Source: Clostridiales bacterium
Lineage (GTDB): Bacteria; Bacillota; Clostridia; Lachnospirales; Lachnospiraceae
Reading direction: 5' to 3'
DNA: 41,159 nt
NCBI GenBank assembly: GCA_012520815.1
Contig: JAAYNM010000072.1
Location: forward strand, 1-41,159
Part shown: in pieces, positions 34,717 to 41,159 of the stretch
How the letters are laid out: every line of letters starts with the position of its first letter
How positions within the stretch are numbered: position 1 is the stretch's first letter
Translations under genes and position numbers: made by a program
Notes under the pieces: generated by a model
What the model saw: the letters and a program-made list of their open reading frames with translations, nothing else
What the model was told of the DNA's origin: nothing
Databases searched by the model: none

Positions 34717-36678
34717 TTACTTTCCTTCTTCTGTAACTTCTATTTTACGAATCTGCTTTGTTCTAATCTCTTTACAAATATCAGATACAAATTCATTTAA
34801 GTCCTTCATTCCTTCATCACCTAAGAATCTACTTCTTACTGATACCTTGCCTTCTTCCTCTTCCTTTTGTCCAACAACAACCATATATGGAACTCTGTTA
34901 AGTCTGGAATCTCTAATCTTAAATCCAATTTTTTCTGAACGATTATCCACTGAACTTCTAATTCCATTATCTCTTAGTTCCTGATTAACTTTTTGGGCAT
35001 ATTCAGCATATTTTTCTGAAATAGGTAAAACTCTAACCTGCTCTGGACATAGCCATGTTGGAAATAATCCTGAATACTTTTCAATTAACCATGCAAGTGT
35101 TCTTTCGTAACATCCTATAGATGTTCTATGAATAATATAAGGACGAACCTTATCTCCATTTTGATCCACATAATACATATCAAACTGTTCAGCAAGAAGT
35201 GCATCCCATTGAATTGTAATCATTGTATCTTCCTTGCCGTATACATTCTTAGCATTTATATCTACTTTAGGACCATAGAAAGCTGCCTCACCTATTTCCT
35301 CTGTAAAATCAACACCTAATTCCTGCAATATTCCACGGATATGACCTTCTGTTTCTTCCCACACTTCTGGCTCGCCAATATATTTCTCGCGGTTATTCGG
35401 ATCACACTTTGATAAATGATATGTTACATCTTCTTCAACACCAAGTGTCTCAAGACAATATTTAGCAAGTGCAATACATCCTTTGAACTCCTCAACCATT
35501 TGATCTGGTCTAACAACTAAATGTCCTTCAGAAATTGTAAATTGACGAACTCTTGTAAGCCCATGCATTTCACCTGAATCTTCATTTCTAAATAATGTAG
35601 ATGTTTCTCCATATCTTATTGGAAGATCTCTATAGCTCTTTTGACTTGATTTGTATACATAATACTGGAATGGACATGTCATTGGACGGAGTGCAAAAAC
35701 TTCTTTATCAGCTTCCTCATCCCCAAGAACAAACATTCCATCTTTATAATGATCCCAATGTCCAGAAATTTTATATAAATCAGACTTAGCCATAAGAGGT
35801 GTCTTTGTTCTCACATAACCGCGCTTCTCTTCTTCATCTTCAATCCATCTTTGCATTGTACGGATTATAATTTCGCCCTTTGGCATTATAAGGGGGAGTC
35901 CCTGTCCTATAACATCTACTGTAGTGAACAATTCCATTTCACGACCAAGTTTGTTATGATCACGTTTTTTAACATCTTCTAAATATGCTAAGTATTCCTT
36001 AAGTTCTTCTTTTTTTGTATAGGCTGTTCCGTATATTCTTGAAAGCATCTTATTGTCCGAATTACCTTTCCAATACGCCCCTGAAGATGAAATAAGTTTA
36101 AATGCCTTTATTGCACCAGTTTTCATAAGATGAGGACCTGCACAAAGGTCTGTAAATTCTCCCTGTGAATAGAAGGAAATTTCTGCATCCTCTGGTAAAT
36201 CGCGAATAAGTTCAGCCTTGTATGGCTCATTCTTTTCTTCCATAAATTTAATAGCTTCTTGTCTTGGTAATGTATATCTTTCAATGGCAGCATTTTCTTT
36301 GATGATTTTTTTCATTTCTGCTTCAATTTTATCAAGATCTTCCCTTGAAAATGGAGTATGTTCAAAATCATAATAAAATCCTGTATCTATTGATGGTCCA
36401 ATAGCAAGCTTAGCATCTGGAAATACTCTTTTAACCGCCTCTGCCAATACATGGGACGCAGTATGTCTGTAAGCTGCCTTTCCTGCCTCATCATTAAAAG
36501 TCAAAATGCTTAGTTGGCAATCTGTTTCAACCAAAGTTCTTAGATCTACCACCTTGCCATCTAATTCTCCTGCGCATGCTGCACGTGCAAGTCCTTCGCT
36601 AATATCTACTGCTATTTCATAAATTGACATCGCCTGTTCATATTCTTTTACTGATCCATCTTTTAATGTTATTTTCAT
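34717..36678 (-). CDS. thrS: Threonyl-tRNA synthetase
   Basis: Charges tRNA-Thr. 653 residues with the full domain order: TGS (1-60); the editing domain with HxxxH at H72/H76 and the second pair C179/H183 (FTDLCAGPH); the class II catalytic core with zinc ligand in RPMTCPFQYY; motif 2 around RYGETSTLFRNEDSGE; and a C-terminal anticodon-binding domain from ~545 (CPEQVRVLPIS). The second zinc-ligand region reads FTISEGH rather than the common FTQDDAH, marking a divergent sub-branch. The last zinc His sits in IIHRTSIG. Expression is governed by a T-box leader directly upstream. An AEC transporter gene follows 1 nt after the stop. Confidence 0.97.
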   Translation of the reverse strand: MKITLKDGSVKEYEQAMSIYEIAVDISEGLARAACAGELDGKVVDLRTLVETDCQLSILTFNDEAGKAAYRHTASHVLAEAVKRVFPDAKLAIGPSIDTGFYYDFEHTPFSREDLDKIEAEMKKIIKENAAIERYTLPRQEAIKFMEEKNEPYKAELIRDLPEDAEISFYSQGEFTDLCAGPHLMKTGAIKAFKLISSSGAYWKGNSDNKMLSRIYGTAYTKKEELKEYLAYLEDVKKRDHNKLGREMELFTTVDVIGQGLPLIMPKGEIIIRTMQRWIEDEEEKRGYVRTKTPLMAKSDLYKISGHWDHYKDGMFVLGDEEADKEVFALRPMTCPFQYYVYKSSQKSYRDLPIRYGETSTLFRNEDSGEMHGLTRVRQFTISEGHLVVRPDQMVEEFKGCIALAKYCLETLGVEEDVTYHLSKCDPNNREKYIGEPEVWEETEGHIRGILQELGVDFTEEIGEAAFYGPKVDINAKNVYGKEDTMITIQWDALLAEQFDMYYVDQNGDKVRPYIIHRTSIGCYERTLAWLIEKYSGLFPTWLCPEQVRVLPISEKYAEYAQKVNQELRDNGIRSSVDNRSEKIGFKIRDSRLNRVPYMVVVGQKEEEEGKVSVRSRFLGDEGMKDLNEFVSDICKEIRTKQIRKIEVTEEGK

Positions 36679-36746
36679 AGTTAATCCTTTCTTTTCCTTA
36701 TTTTTTTGTTATACTTATGAGTCTAGGTAATATTTTCCTAGTACAT

Positions 36747-36983
36747 AAAAAAGCCCCACATATACATAAGTATATGCGGGGCGATAATATACCGCGGTTC
36801 CACCCGTATGAATAGCTGATGCTAAACACTCATTGGACGATAACGGCGTCACCGGACTGGATTGGAGTCACTCAGAGGTAGTCTTCAGTAATATACGGGA
36901 TAAAATGCTCTCAGCAAATGCATTCCTCTCTGAATCCTTTAATACTACTTACTCGTCTCATCATCGTTTTATCTTTTTTATAA
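36747..36983 (-). promoter_or_regulatory. T-box riboswitch (threonine) upstream of thrS
   Basis: The leader senses uncharged tRNA-Thr and lets transcription continue into thrS. On the minus strand the T-box core GGGTGGAACCGCGG lies at 36792-36805. It is followed by a terminator hairpin of 13 bp with one G-U (arms at 36753-36782) and a run of T's (36747-36752). Stem I shows a CAGAG/CTCTG base pair with the segment GACTACC just before it, containing ACT and ACC, both threonine codons, as specifier candidates. The leader starts about 36983. It occupies most of the 36679-37189 gap. Confidence 0.93.
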
Positions 36984-36988
36984 AGTGG

Positions 36989-37016
36989 ATTATACCATTT
37001 TAAAAATCTTTGTCAA
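36989..37016 (-). promoter_or_regulatory. thrS promoter
   Basis: Minus strand: a perfect TTGACA (37011-37016), a 16-nt spacer and a perfect TATAAT (36989-36994) with an extended TGG. A very strong promoter driving the T-box leader. Confidence 0.9.
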
Positions 37017-37118
37017 GGGTTGCTATTTTTACAGCATTCAATACATTTCTTGGCTATTTTCATTAATCTTTAAAATATTAGTTTATTTTTATAATTTTTA
37101 TAGATTAGTTCTTTATTT

Positions 37119-37147
37119 TTGAGCAAAATAGTATTACAATATATATA
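37119..37147 (+). promoter_or_regulatory. Promoter of the small acidic-protein gene
   Basis: TTGAGC (37119-37124), a 17-nt spacer and TATATA (37142-37147). The leader is ~35 nt, with AGAGG 5 nt before the start codon. Confidence 0.55.
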
Positions 37148-37189
37148 AGAATAATTACAACATAGATTCACTATGAGAAAGAGGTTCAT

Positions 37190-37513
37190 ATGGCTAAAAA
37201 ATTCTTTAAATTTGTTACTTTTGCAGCTCTAGCAACTGCTGCATGTGCTGGTGCTGTTGCACTCTATAACATGTATAAGTCTGGCAGTGATGATTTTGAT
37301 GATTTCGACGATTTTGATGATGAAGATTTCGACGATGATTTCACAGACGATACAGAAGACAGAGGCTATACAGCAATTCCTTTAGAAACCGAAGTTGTTG
37401 ATTCTGTATTATCAGAAGAATCTGACGACACATCCAGCAATGCAAAGAACAAATCATCTAAGAAAAGTACCAAAGAAGAAGCAAAAGTAACATCTGAGAA
37501 CTCCGCTGAGTAA
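37190..37513 (+). CDS. Small membrane-anchored acidic protein, unknown function
   Basis: 107 residues; I do not recognise a family with certainty. A basic start (MAKKFFKF) is followed by one hydrophobic segment (~8-28), fitting a single membrane anchor or uncleaved signal. Residues ~33-55 are almost only Asp and Phe, built from repeats of DDF encoded by near-identical 9-nt units. The rest is Ser/Glu/Lys-rich and probably disordered. The gene stands alone between the thrS promoter and a bidirectional terminator, with its own promoter and a good AGAGG. The acidic repeat could bind cations or basic partners; that is speculation. The hydrophobic segment and ribosome-binding site support a real gene. 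Confidence 0.75.
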   Translation: MAKKFFKFVTFAALATAACAGAVALYNMYKSGSDDFDDFDDFDDEDFDDDFTDDTEDRGYTAIPLETEVVDSVLSEESDDTSSNAKNKSSKKSTKEEAKVTSENSAE

Positions 37514-37556
37514 TTTGATTTTCTTTTGTCAGATTAATATTTATTATGTACGTATC

Positions 37557-37610
37557 AAAAAGGTCATATAGATTAGTGTTTATCTAATCAATATGACCTT
37601 TTATTTTTTA
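37557..37610. terminator. Bidirectional terminator between the acidic protein and DUF6062 genes
   Basis: AAAAGGTCATAT-A-GATTAG and CTAATC-A-ATATGACCTTTT pair over ~18 bp with one internal A-A mismatch and a 7-nt loop. A-run and T-run flanks serve both convergent genes. Confidence 0.88.
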
Positions 37611-37634
37611 TTGGTTCTTTCTAATCTATTTACT

Positions 37635-38354
37635 TTATTGTTCCTCTTCTAGTACTAAACCATTTAGTTTTATTAATGCCCTAGGAACTGAATCTTTCGC
37701 ATTCTTCCATGGTTCATCCTTATATTTATAATCAAATTTGTTGATAAACCATGCTAAATCCTCATTGATACGTTGCATATTATCATTATAAAGTTTTGAA
37801 AGCACCTCTAGGAATTCTTCCTGTGTTTTTCCACTAAGTTCCTTCCCTGCCTTTTCAACAAGTAAACCAAAATGCTCCATACAAAAACCCTGTGAATTCA
37901 AGAATTTCTCTTTGAAACTTTCATCGCTTTTCCACAGGTAAAACACTGTAGCAATATATCTATTAAATACATCCTCTATCCTATTGCAAATAAAACAAGA
38001 ACTATTTAATTTCTGAATGTAATTTAACATTTCTGAATTATCGGCCTTTTTAAACATTCCACCCGCTTTAAGTGAAGCCGACATTTTTGATATATCTTTG
38101 TTTATTTTATCTGTATGAGTTTTTAGTATCAATGCCATACCCAAACGATTATTCATCTTCAAAAGTTTTTCACTATGAATCTTACAAAAGCCAGTAGCGT
38201 CCGTCATTGCCCGTATATCATCTTCCATATAACTAGGACCCATAGTAAATTCTAGAGCGCTTTTTTCCAACGTATGGTAGATTTCGCATATAGGGCACTC
38301 ACATTTTTTTTCAAATACCTCATTAACCGGTATAGTATATAATTTTTCAGCCAT
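37635..38354 (-). CDS. DUF6062 family protein with duplicated Cys/His motif
   Basis: 239 residues, function unknown. The opening MAEKLYTIPVNEVFE and the following CECPIC match the DUF6062 pattern known in Clostridia. Two copies of one motif are visible: C20-x2-C23-x33-GFC57-x2-H60 and C120-x2-C123-x34-GFC158-x2-H161. Each could hold one metal ion or cluster with a CCCH set. The regions between are helical; there is no signal peptide or membrane segment. AGAGGG lies 5 nt before the ATG. It follows the DUF2225 gene by 12 nt and ends the glnS operon. The family call is from memory; the repeat is read directly. Confidence 0.85.
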   Translation of the reverse strand: MAEKLYTIPVNEVFEKKCECPICEIYHTLEKSALEFTMGPSYMEDDIRAMTDATGFCKIHSEKLLKMNNRLGMALILKTHTDKINKDISKMSASLKAGGMFKKADNSEMLNYIQKLNSSCFICNRIEDVFNRYIATVFYLWKSDESFKEKFLNSQGFCMEHFGLLVEKAGKELSGKTQEEFLEVLSKLYNDNMQRINEDLAWFINKFDYKYKDEPWKNAKDSVPRALIKLNGLVLEEEQ

Positions 38355-38366
38355 ACTTACCCTCTC

Positions 38367-39218
38367 TTAAATTTTATTCTGCATTAGTTTTCTAAGTTCT
38401 CTAGCCTTATCCTTCAATTTAGGGGATGCCGCCTTTGAAACAACAAGATCAGATAAAAGTTTTAAAGATCTAGCATAGTCCTCACATTCGTATCCCAACG
38501 CTGAAACCAAGTAAATGTATGTCCATTCATCCATTCCACAAATCGGGAATATCTCCTTGCTCATAGCAACACTAAACCCTTCATAGGCCTTACTTATATA
38601 TTGCTTTTCTTCTGCCTTAAGAGTTTGAATGACCTCGCTTCTATTCTCAGTATCAGCTGGTATGTTTTCGGCCTTTCCTCTTTTCAGCCAAGCAAGTTTT
38701 AAACAAGTATATGCCTTTTCACTCGCTTTACCTTTTTTTACAAATGCATTGGCAAGAGCCAATTCATGCCTCATCACGGCTTCATCATACGAATAGCTAT
38801 CGCACTTATCATCCACACCCTTAAAAAATGGAGTAATATTGGTGCGTATAAGTTTTATTTGTGGTGCGGAAATATGGGTGAAAAATCTACTAAGGGACGC
38901 ATATCCACAATGATTACACACAATTGCATCATACTTTATCGGATCAACATCTTCATATCTTGGACGCAAATCAATATCTGCTCCAATCATTCTTGCCTTT
39001 CTAGCTCTAATGGACTTAACTTTAAAATCATAGTCACAAACTGGACATTTATAAGTTTTATCGAACACTGCATCTGCTTCTGATGCTTTCTTACTTTCTG
39101 TAGTTGTCTTTTGTAATAGATTATTTGCCTTTGGGGAATCTTCTTCATATAAATTCATATCCGAAAGCATACCTAAGCCTATTTTTTCAAGACTGGAGAA
39201 CATATTATTCTCTGCCAT
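38367..39218 (-). CDS. DUF2225 family zinc-ribbon/TPR-like protein
   Basis: 283 residues, function unknown. After a variable N-terminus (~1-52) comes a two-knuckle zinc-ribbon-like unit, C58-P-V-C61 and C101-N-H-C104, separated by the conserved KSIRARKARMIGADIDLRPRY. The C-terminal ~150 residues are helical and look TPR-like (MRHELALANAFVKKGK, YTCLKLAWLKRGK, YISKAYEGFSVAM). No signal or membrane segment. GAGGTG lies ~6 nt before the ATG. It sits 19 nt after glnS and 12 nt before the DUF6062 gene; both small proteins are Cys-rich, soluble and cotranscribed with a tRNA synthetase. Confidence 0.88.
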   Translation of the reverse strand: MAENNMFSSLEKIGLGMLSDMNLYEEDSPKANNLLQKTTTESKKASEADAVFDKTYKCPVCDYDFKVKSIRARKARMIGADIDLRPRYEDVDPIKYDAIVCNHCGYASLSRFFTHISAPQIKLIRTNITPFFKGVDDKCDSYSYDEAVMRHELALANAFVKKGKASEKAYTCLKLAWLKRGKAENIPADTENRSEVIQTLKAEEKQYISKAYEGFSVAMSKEIFPICGMDEWTYIYLVSALGYECEDYARSLKLLSDLVVSKAASPKLKDKARELRKLMQNKI

Positions 39219-39237
39219 CTTATCACCTCATTTATTG

Positions 39238-40905
39238 CTATTTTTCGATTTTGAAAGAACTCTTTAATGAAACAATCCTGTTAAAAACTAGGTGTTTCGG
39301 GGTAGAATCTTTGCAATCTACACAGAAATATCCCTGACGTACAAACTGAAAGCTATCAAAAGCCTTTGCATCTGCAACTGTAGGCTCTATATAACATTTA
39401 TTTAGAATTTGTAATGAGTTTGGATTGAGATTGAGTGAACCATCTTCATTAAGTTTTCCTTTTTCTTCATCCACAATATTTTCATACAATCTAACTTCAG
39501 CTTCTACTGCTGTTTTAGCACAAACCCAATGAATAGTTCCCTTAACTTTTCTTCCTGTAAATCCACTACCGCTCTTTGTCTCTGGGTCATATGTGCAATG
39601 AACTTCAATTATCTTTCCATCTGCATCCTTAACAAAACTCTCACATTTCACAAAATACGCGTTCATAAGACGCACTTCATTTCCTGGAAAAAGTCTAAAA
39701 TACTTCTTAGGAGGTTCTTCCATAAAGTCATCTCTTTCAATATATAACTCTTTTCCAAATGGTATTTTACGTGAGCCAAGTTCTGGATTTTCCTGGTTAT
39801 TATTCGCATCCATATATTCGATAGTATCCTCTGGATAATTATCTATTATTAACTTAATCGGATCTAATACTGCCATAATTCTTGACTTCTTAAGTTTTAA
39901 ATCTTCTCTAATACAATACTCAAGCATAGCATAATCCACAGAGCTATTGGCCTTAGAAACACCACATAATTCAACAAAGTTTCTAATAGATTCTGGAGTA
40001 AATCCTCGTCTACGCAATGCACTAATTGAAACTAATCTTGGATCATCCCAACCATCAACAATGCCATCTTCAACCAACTTTTTAATATATCTCTTTCCTG
40101 TAATAACATTAGTAAGATATAATTTTGCAAATTCAATCTGTCTTGGCGGCATCTCATATTCTAACTCTCTTACAACCCAGTCATAAAGTGGTCTATGATC
40201 CTCGAATTCTAATGTACATATAGAATGTGTAACCTCTTCTATTGCATCTTCAATAGGATGGGCAAAATCATACATAGGATAAATGCACCACTTATCTCCT
40301 GTATTGTGATGAGTCATATGTGCAACTCTATAAATAATCGGATCTCTCATGTTCATATTTGGAGATGCCATATTAATCTTAGCTCGAAGAACTCTTTCTC
40401 CATCTTCACACTTACCTGCACGCATATCCTCAAAAAGAATCAGGTTTTCTTCAACTGTTCTCTCTCTATAAGGACTATCTTTACCCGGCTCGCTTAGTGT
40501 TCCTCTATACGCTCTGATTTCCTCAGGGTTTAAATCACACACATATGCTTTGCCCTTTTTTATAAGTTTTACCGCTGCTTCATACATCTGATCAAAATAA
40601 TTCGATGCAAAAAACAATCTATCTTCCCAATTGGCTCCTAACCATAAAACATCCTCTTTTATCGATTCAACAAATTCTGTCTTTTCTTTAGTAGGATTTG
40701 TATCGTCGAATCTCATATTGAATTTCCCGTTATACTTTTTAGCAAGTCCATAATTTAAAAGAATGGATTTAGCATGTCCTATATGAAGATATCCATTAGG
40801 TTCTGGTGGAAAACGTGTTGTGATATGATCATAAACGCCTTCTTCAATATCCTTTTCAATAGCCATTTCTATAAAATTTTTTGATACCACTTCTTTTTCT
40901 TCCAT
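39238..40905 (-). CDS. glnS: Glutaminyl-tRNA synthetase
   Basis: Charges tRNA-Gln directly with glutamine. About 555 residues, as in E. coli. The class I HIGH motif is intact ([19 protein letters not shown] at 41-44). The glutamine-pocket segment [11 protein letters not shown] and the [23 protein letters not shown] region are typical of GlnRS rather than GluRS. The KMSKS-like loop reads [11 protein letters not shown] (ITGKR at 268-272) where E. coli has VMSKRK. A beta-barrel anticodon-binding C-terminal half follows. The start at 40905 has AGGAGG 9 nt upstream; a 53-codon in-frame extension lacks any site. DUF2225 and DUF6062 genes follow in the same operon. Confidence 0.96.
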   Translation of the reverse strand: MEEKEVVSKNFIEMAIEKDIEEGVYDHITTRFPPEPNGYLHIGHAKSILLNYGLAKKYNGKFNMRFDDTNPTKEKTEFVESIKEDVLWLGANWEDRLFFASNYFDQMYEAAVKLIKKGKAYVCDLNPEEIRAYRGTLSEPGKDSPYRERTVEENLILFEDMRAGKCEDGERVLRAKINMASPNMNMRDPIIYRVAHMTHHNTGDKWCIYPMYDFAHPIEDAIEEVTHSICTLEFEDHRPLYDWVVRELEYEMPPRQIEFAKLYLTNVITGKRYIKKLVEDGIVDGWDDPRLVSISALRRRGFTPESIRNFVELCGVSKANSSVDYAMLEYCIREDLKLKKSRIMAVLDPIKLIIDNYPEDTIEYMDANNNQENPELGSRKIPFGKELYIERDDFMEEPPKKYFRLFPGNEVRLMNAYFVKCESFVKDADGKIIEVHCTYDPETKSGSGFTGRKVKGTIHWVCAKTAVEAEVRLYENIVDEEKGKLNEDGSLNLNPNSLQILNKCYIEPTVADAKAFDSFQFVRQGYFCVDCKDSTPKHLVFNRIVSLKSSFKIEK

Positions 40906-40949
40906 AGTGGTGTGCCTCCTTGTATCCATCAAAAGTCTAGTATTACAAT

Positions 40950-40978
40950 ATATTACAACATATTCATCAGTATTGCAA
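40950..40978 (-). promoter_or_regulatory. glnS promoter
   Basis: Minus strand: TTGCAA (40973-40978), a 17-nt spacer and TAATAT (40950-40955). The leader would be ~38 nt, with no T-box. Confidence 0.6.
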
Positions 40979-41045
40979 ATACTTGTTAAGTAAGTTTTCC
41001 CTTTAAATACACATATTGCGCAAGTTTTACCTAAATCCTTGAGTT

Positions 41046-41072
41046 TCCGCAGTTTTATCCACAACTGCGGAT
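41046..41072. promoter_or_regulatory. Inverted repeat enclosing a consensus DnaA box
   Basis: TCCGCAGTT and AACTGCGGA form a perfect 9-bp inverted repeat around TTATCCAC. The loop with its edge contains TTATCCACA (41055-41063), a perfect DnaA-box consensus on the plus strand. A T-rich stretch follows on the plus side. Its role is unknown; it lies ~150 nt upstream of glnS. Confidence 0.5.
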
Positions 41073-41123
41073 TTTATCAGTTTTACAATAAACAACTTTC
41101 AAAAAATGCCCAAAATATAAGGA

Positions 41124-41151
41124 ATCCAGACTCTTTGTTTGGTATAATTAA
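41124..41151 (+). promoter_or_regulatory. Extended -10 promoter pointing off the right edge
   Basis: TTTGGTATAAT near the window end has a perfect TATAAT with an upstream TG. It suggests a plus-strand gene beginning beyond 41159; no clear -35 is visible. Confidence 0.4.
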
Positions 41152-41159
41152 AGTGACAA

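Noticed and set aside
40906-41045. T-box leader upstream of glnS
   Set aside because: No GGGTGG..CCGCG core and no terminator-antiterminator pair; the leader is short.
41055-41063. Replication origin suggested by a perfect DnaA box
   Set aside because: Only one box is seen, with no dnaA/dnaN genes and no clear unwinding element within the window.

Overview
The window is AT-rich, gene-dense bacterial chromosome with strong AGGAGG-type ribosome-binding sites and a dnaG-rpoD-trmK block. It also has a T-box in front of thrS, catalytic and regulatory ATCase subunits (pyrBI), a GlnRS, and DUF6062/DUF2225 proteins. Together these point to a low-GC Gram-positive of the class Clostridia, most likely Lachnospiraceae; the family assignment is inference. 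Most genes lie on the minus strand. I see no phage, insertion sequence, CRISPR array, tRNA or 16S/23S/5S rRNA.

Layout: (1) 1-4.24 kb, minus: a small Tad-like pilus/secretion cluster (CpaE/TadZ-like ATPase, CpaF/TadA-like ATPase, and one protein carrying two T2SS-F/TadB-TadC-like modules), running off the left edge. (2) 4.3-5.7 kb, plus: pyrB-pyrI. (3) 5.75-6.17 kb, minus: the RNase P RNA gene rnpB with its own consensus promoter and a shared bidirectional terminator. (4) 6.2-13.4 kb, minus: deoD-dgt-dnaG-rpoD-trmK and a kinase fused to a ThrRS-like N-terminal module, apparently one long operon. (5) 13.4-16.9 kb, minus: a heterodimeric ABC exporter. (6) 17.0-32.6 kb, minus: a starch/maltodextrin and glycogen locus with pullulanase, GH133 debranching enzyme, lipoprotein alpha-amylase, malXFG-type ABC importer, an AraC-type response regulator, glycogen phosphorylase and oligo-1,6-glucosidase. 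A divergent AraC/cupin regulator follows at 32.8 kb. (7) 33.7-37.0 kb, minus: T-box-thrS-AEC transporter. (8) 37.2 kb, plus: a small acidic membrane-anchored protein. (9) 37.6-41 kb, minus: glnS-DUF2225-DUF6062.

How the starch genes fit together: the lipoprotein amylase would cut starch at the cell surface. MalX/F/G would import maltodextrins, but no ATPase gene is present here. Pullulanase, the GH133 enzyme, glycogen phosphorylase and oligo-1,6-glucosidase, none with a signal peptide, would finish the job in the cytoplasm. Two AraC-family regulators flank or sit inside the locus, and one has a receiver domain whose phosphoacceptor Asp is replaced by Glu.

The points most worth a second look are the kinase with a ThrRS-derived editing-like domain that has lost all four key residues, and the hairpin/short leader ORF between its Shine-Dalgarno and start codon. 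Others are the Glu-for-Asp receiver, the two-fold Cys/His repeat in the DUF6062 protein, the double-module Tad-like membrane protein, and the superimposed divergent promoters at 32.7 kb.
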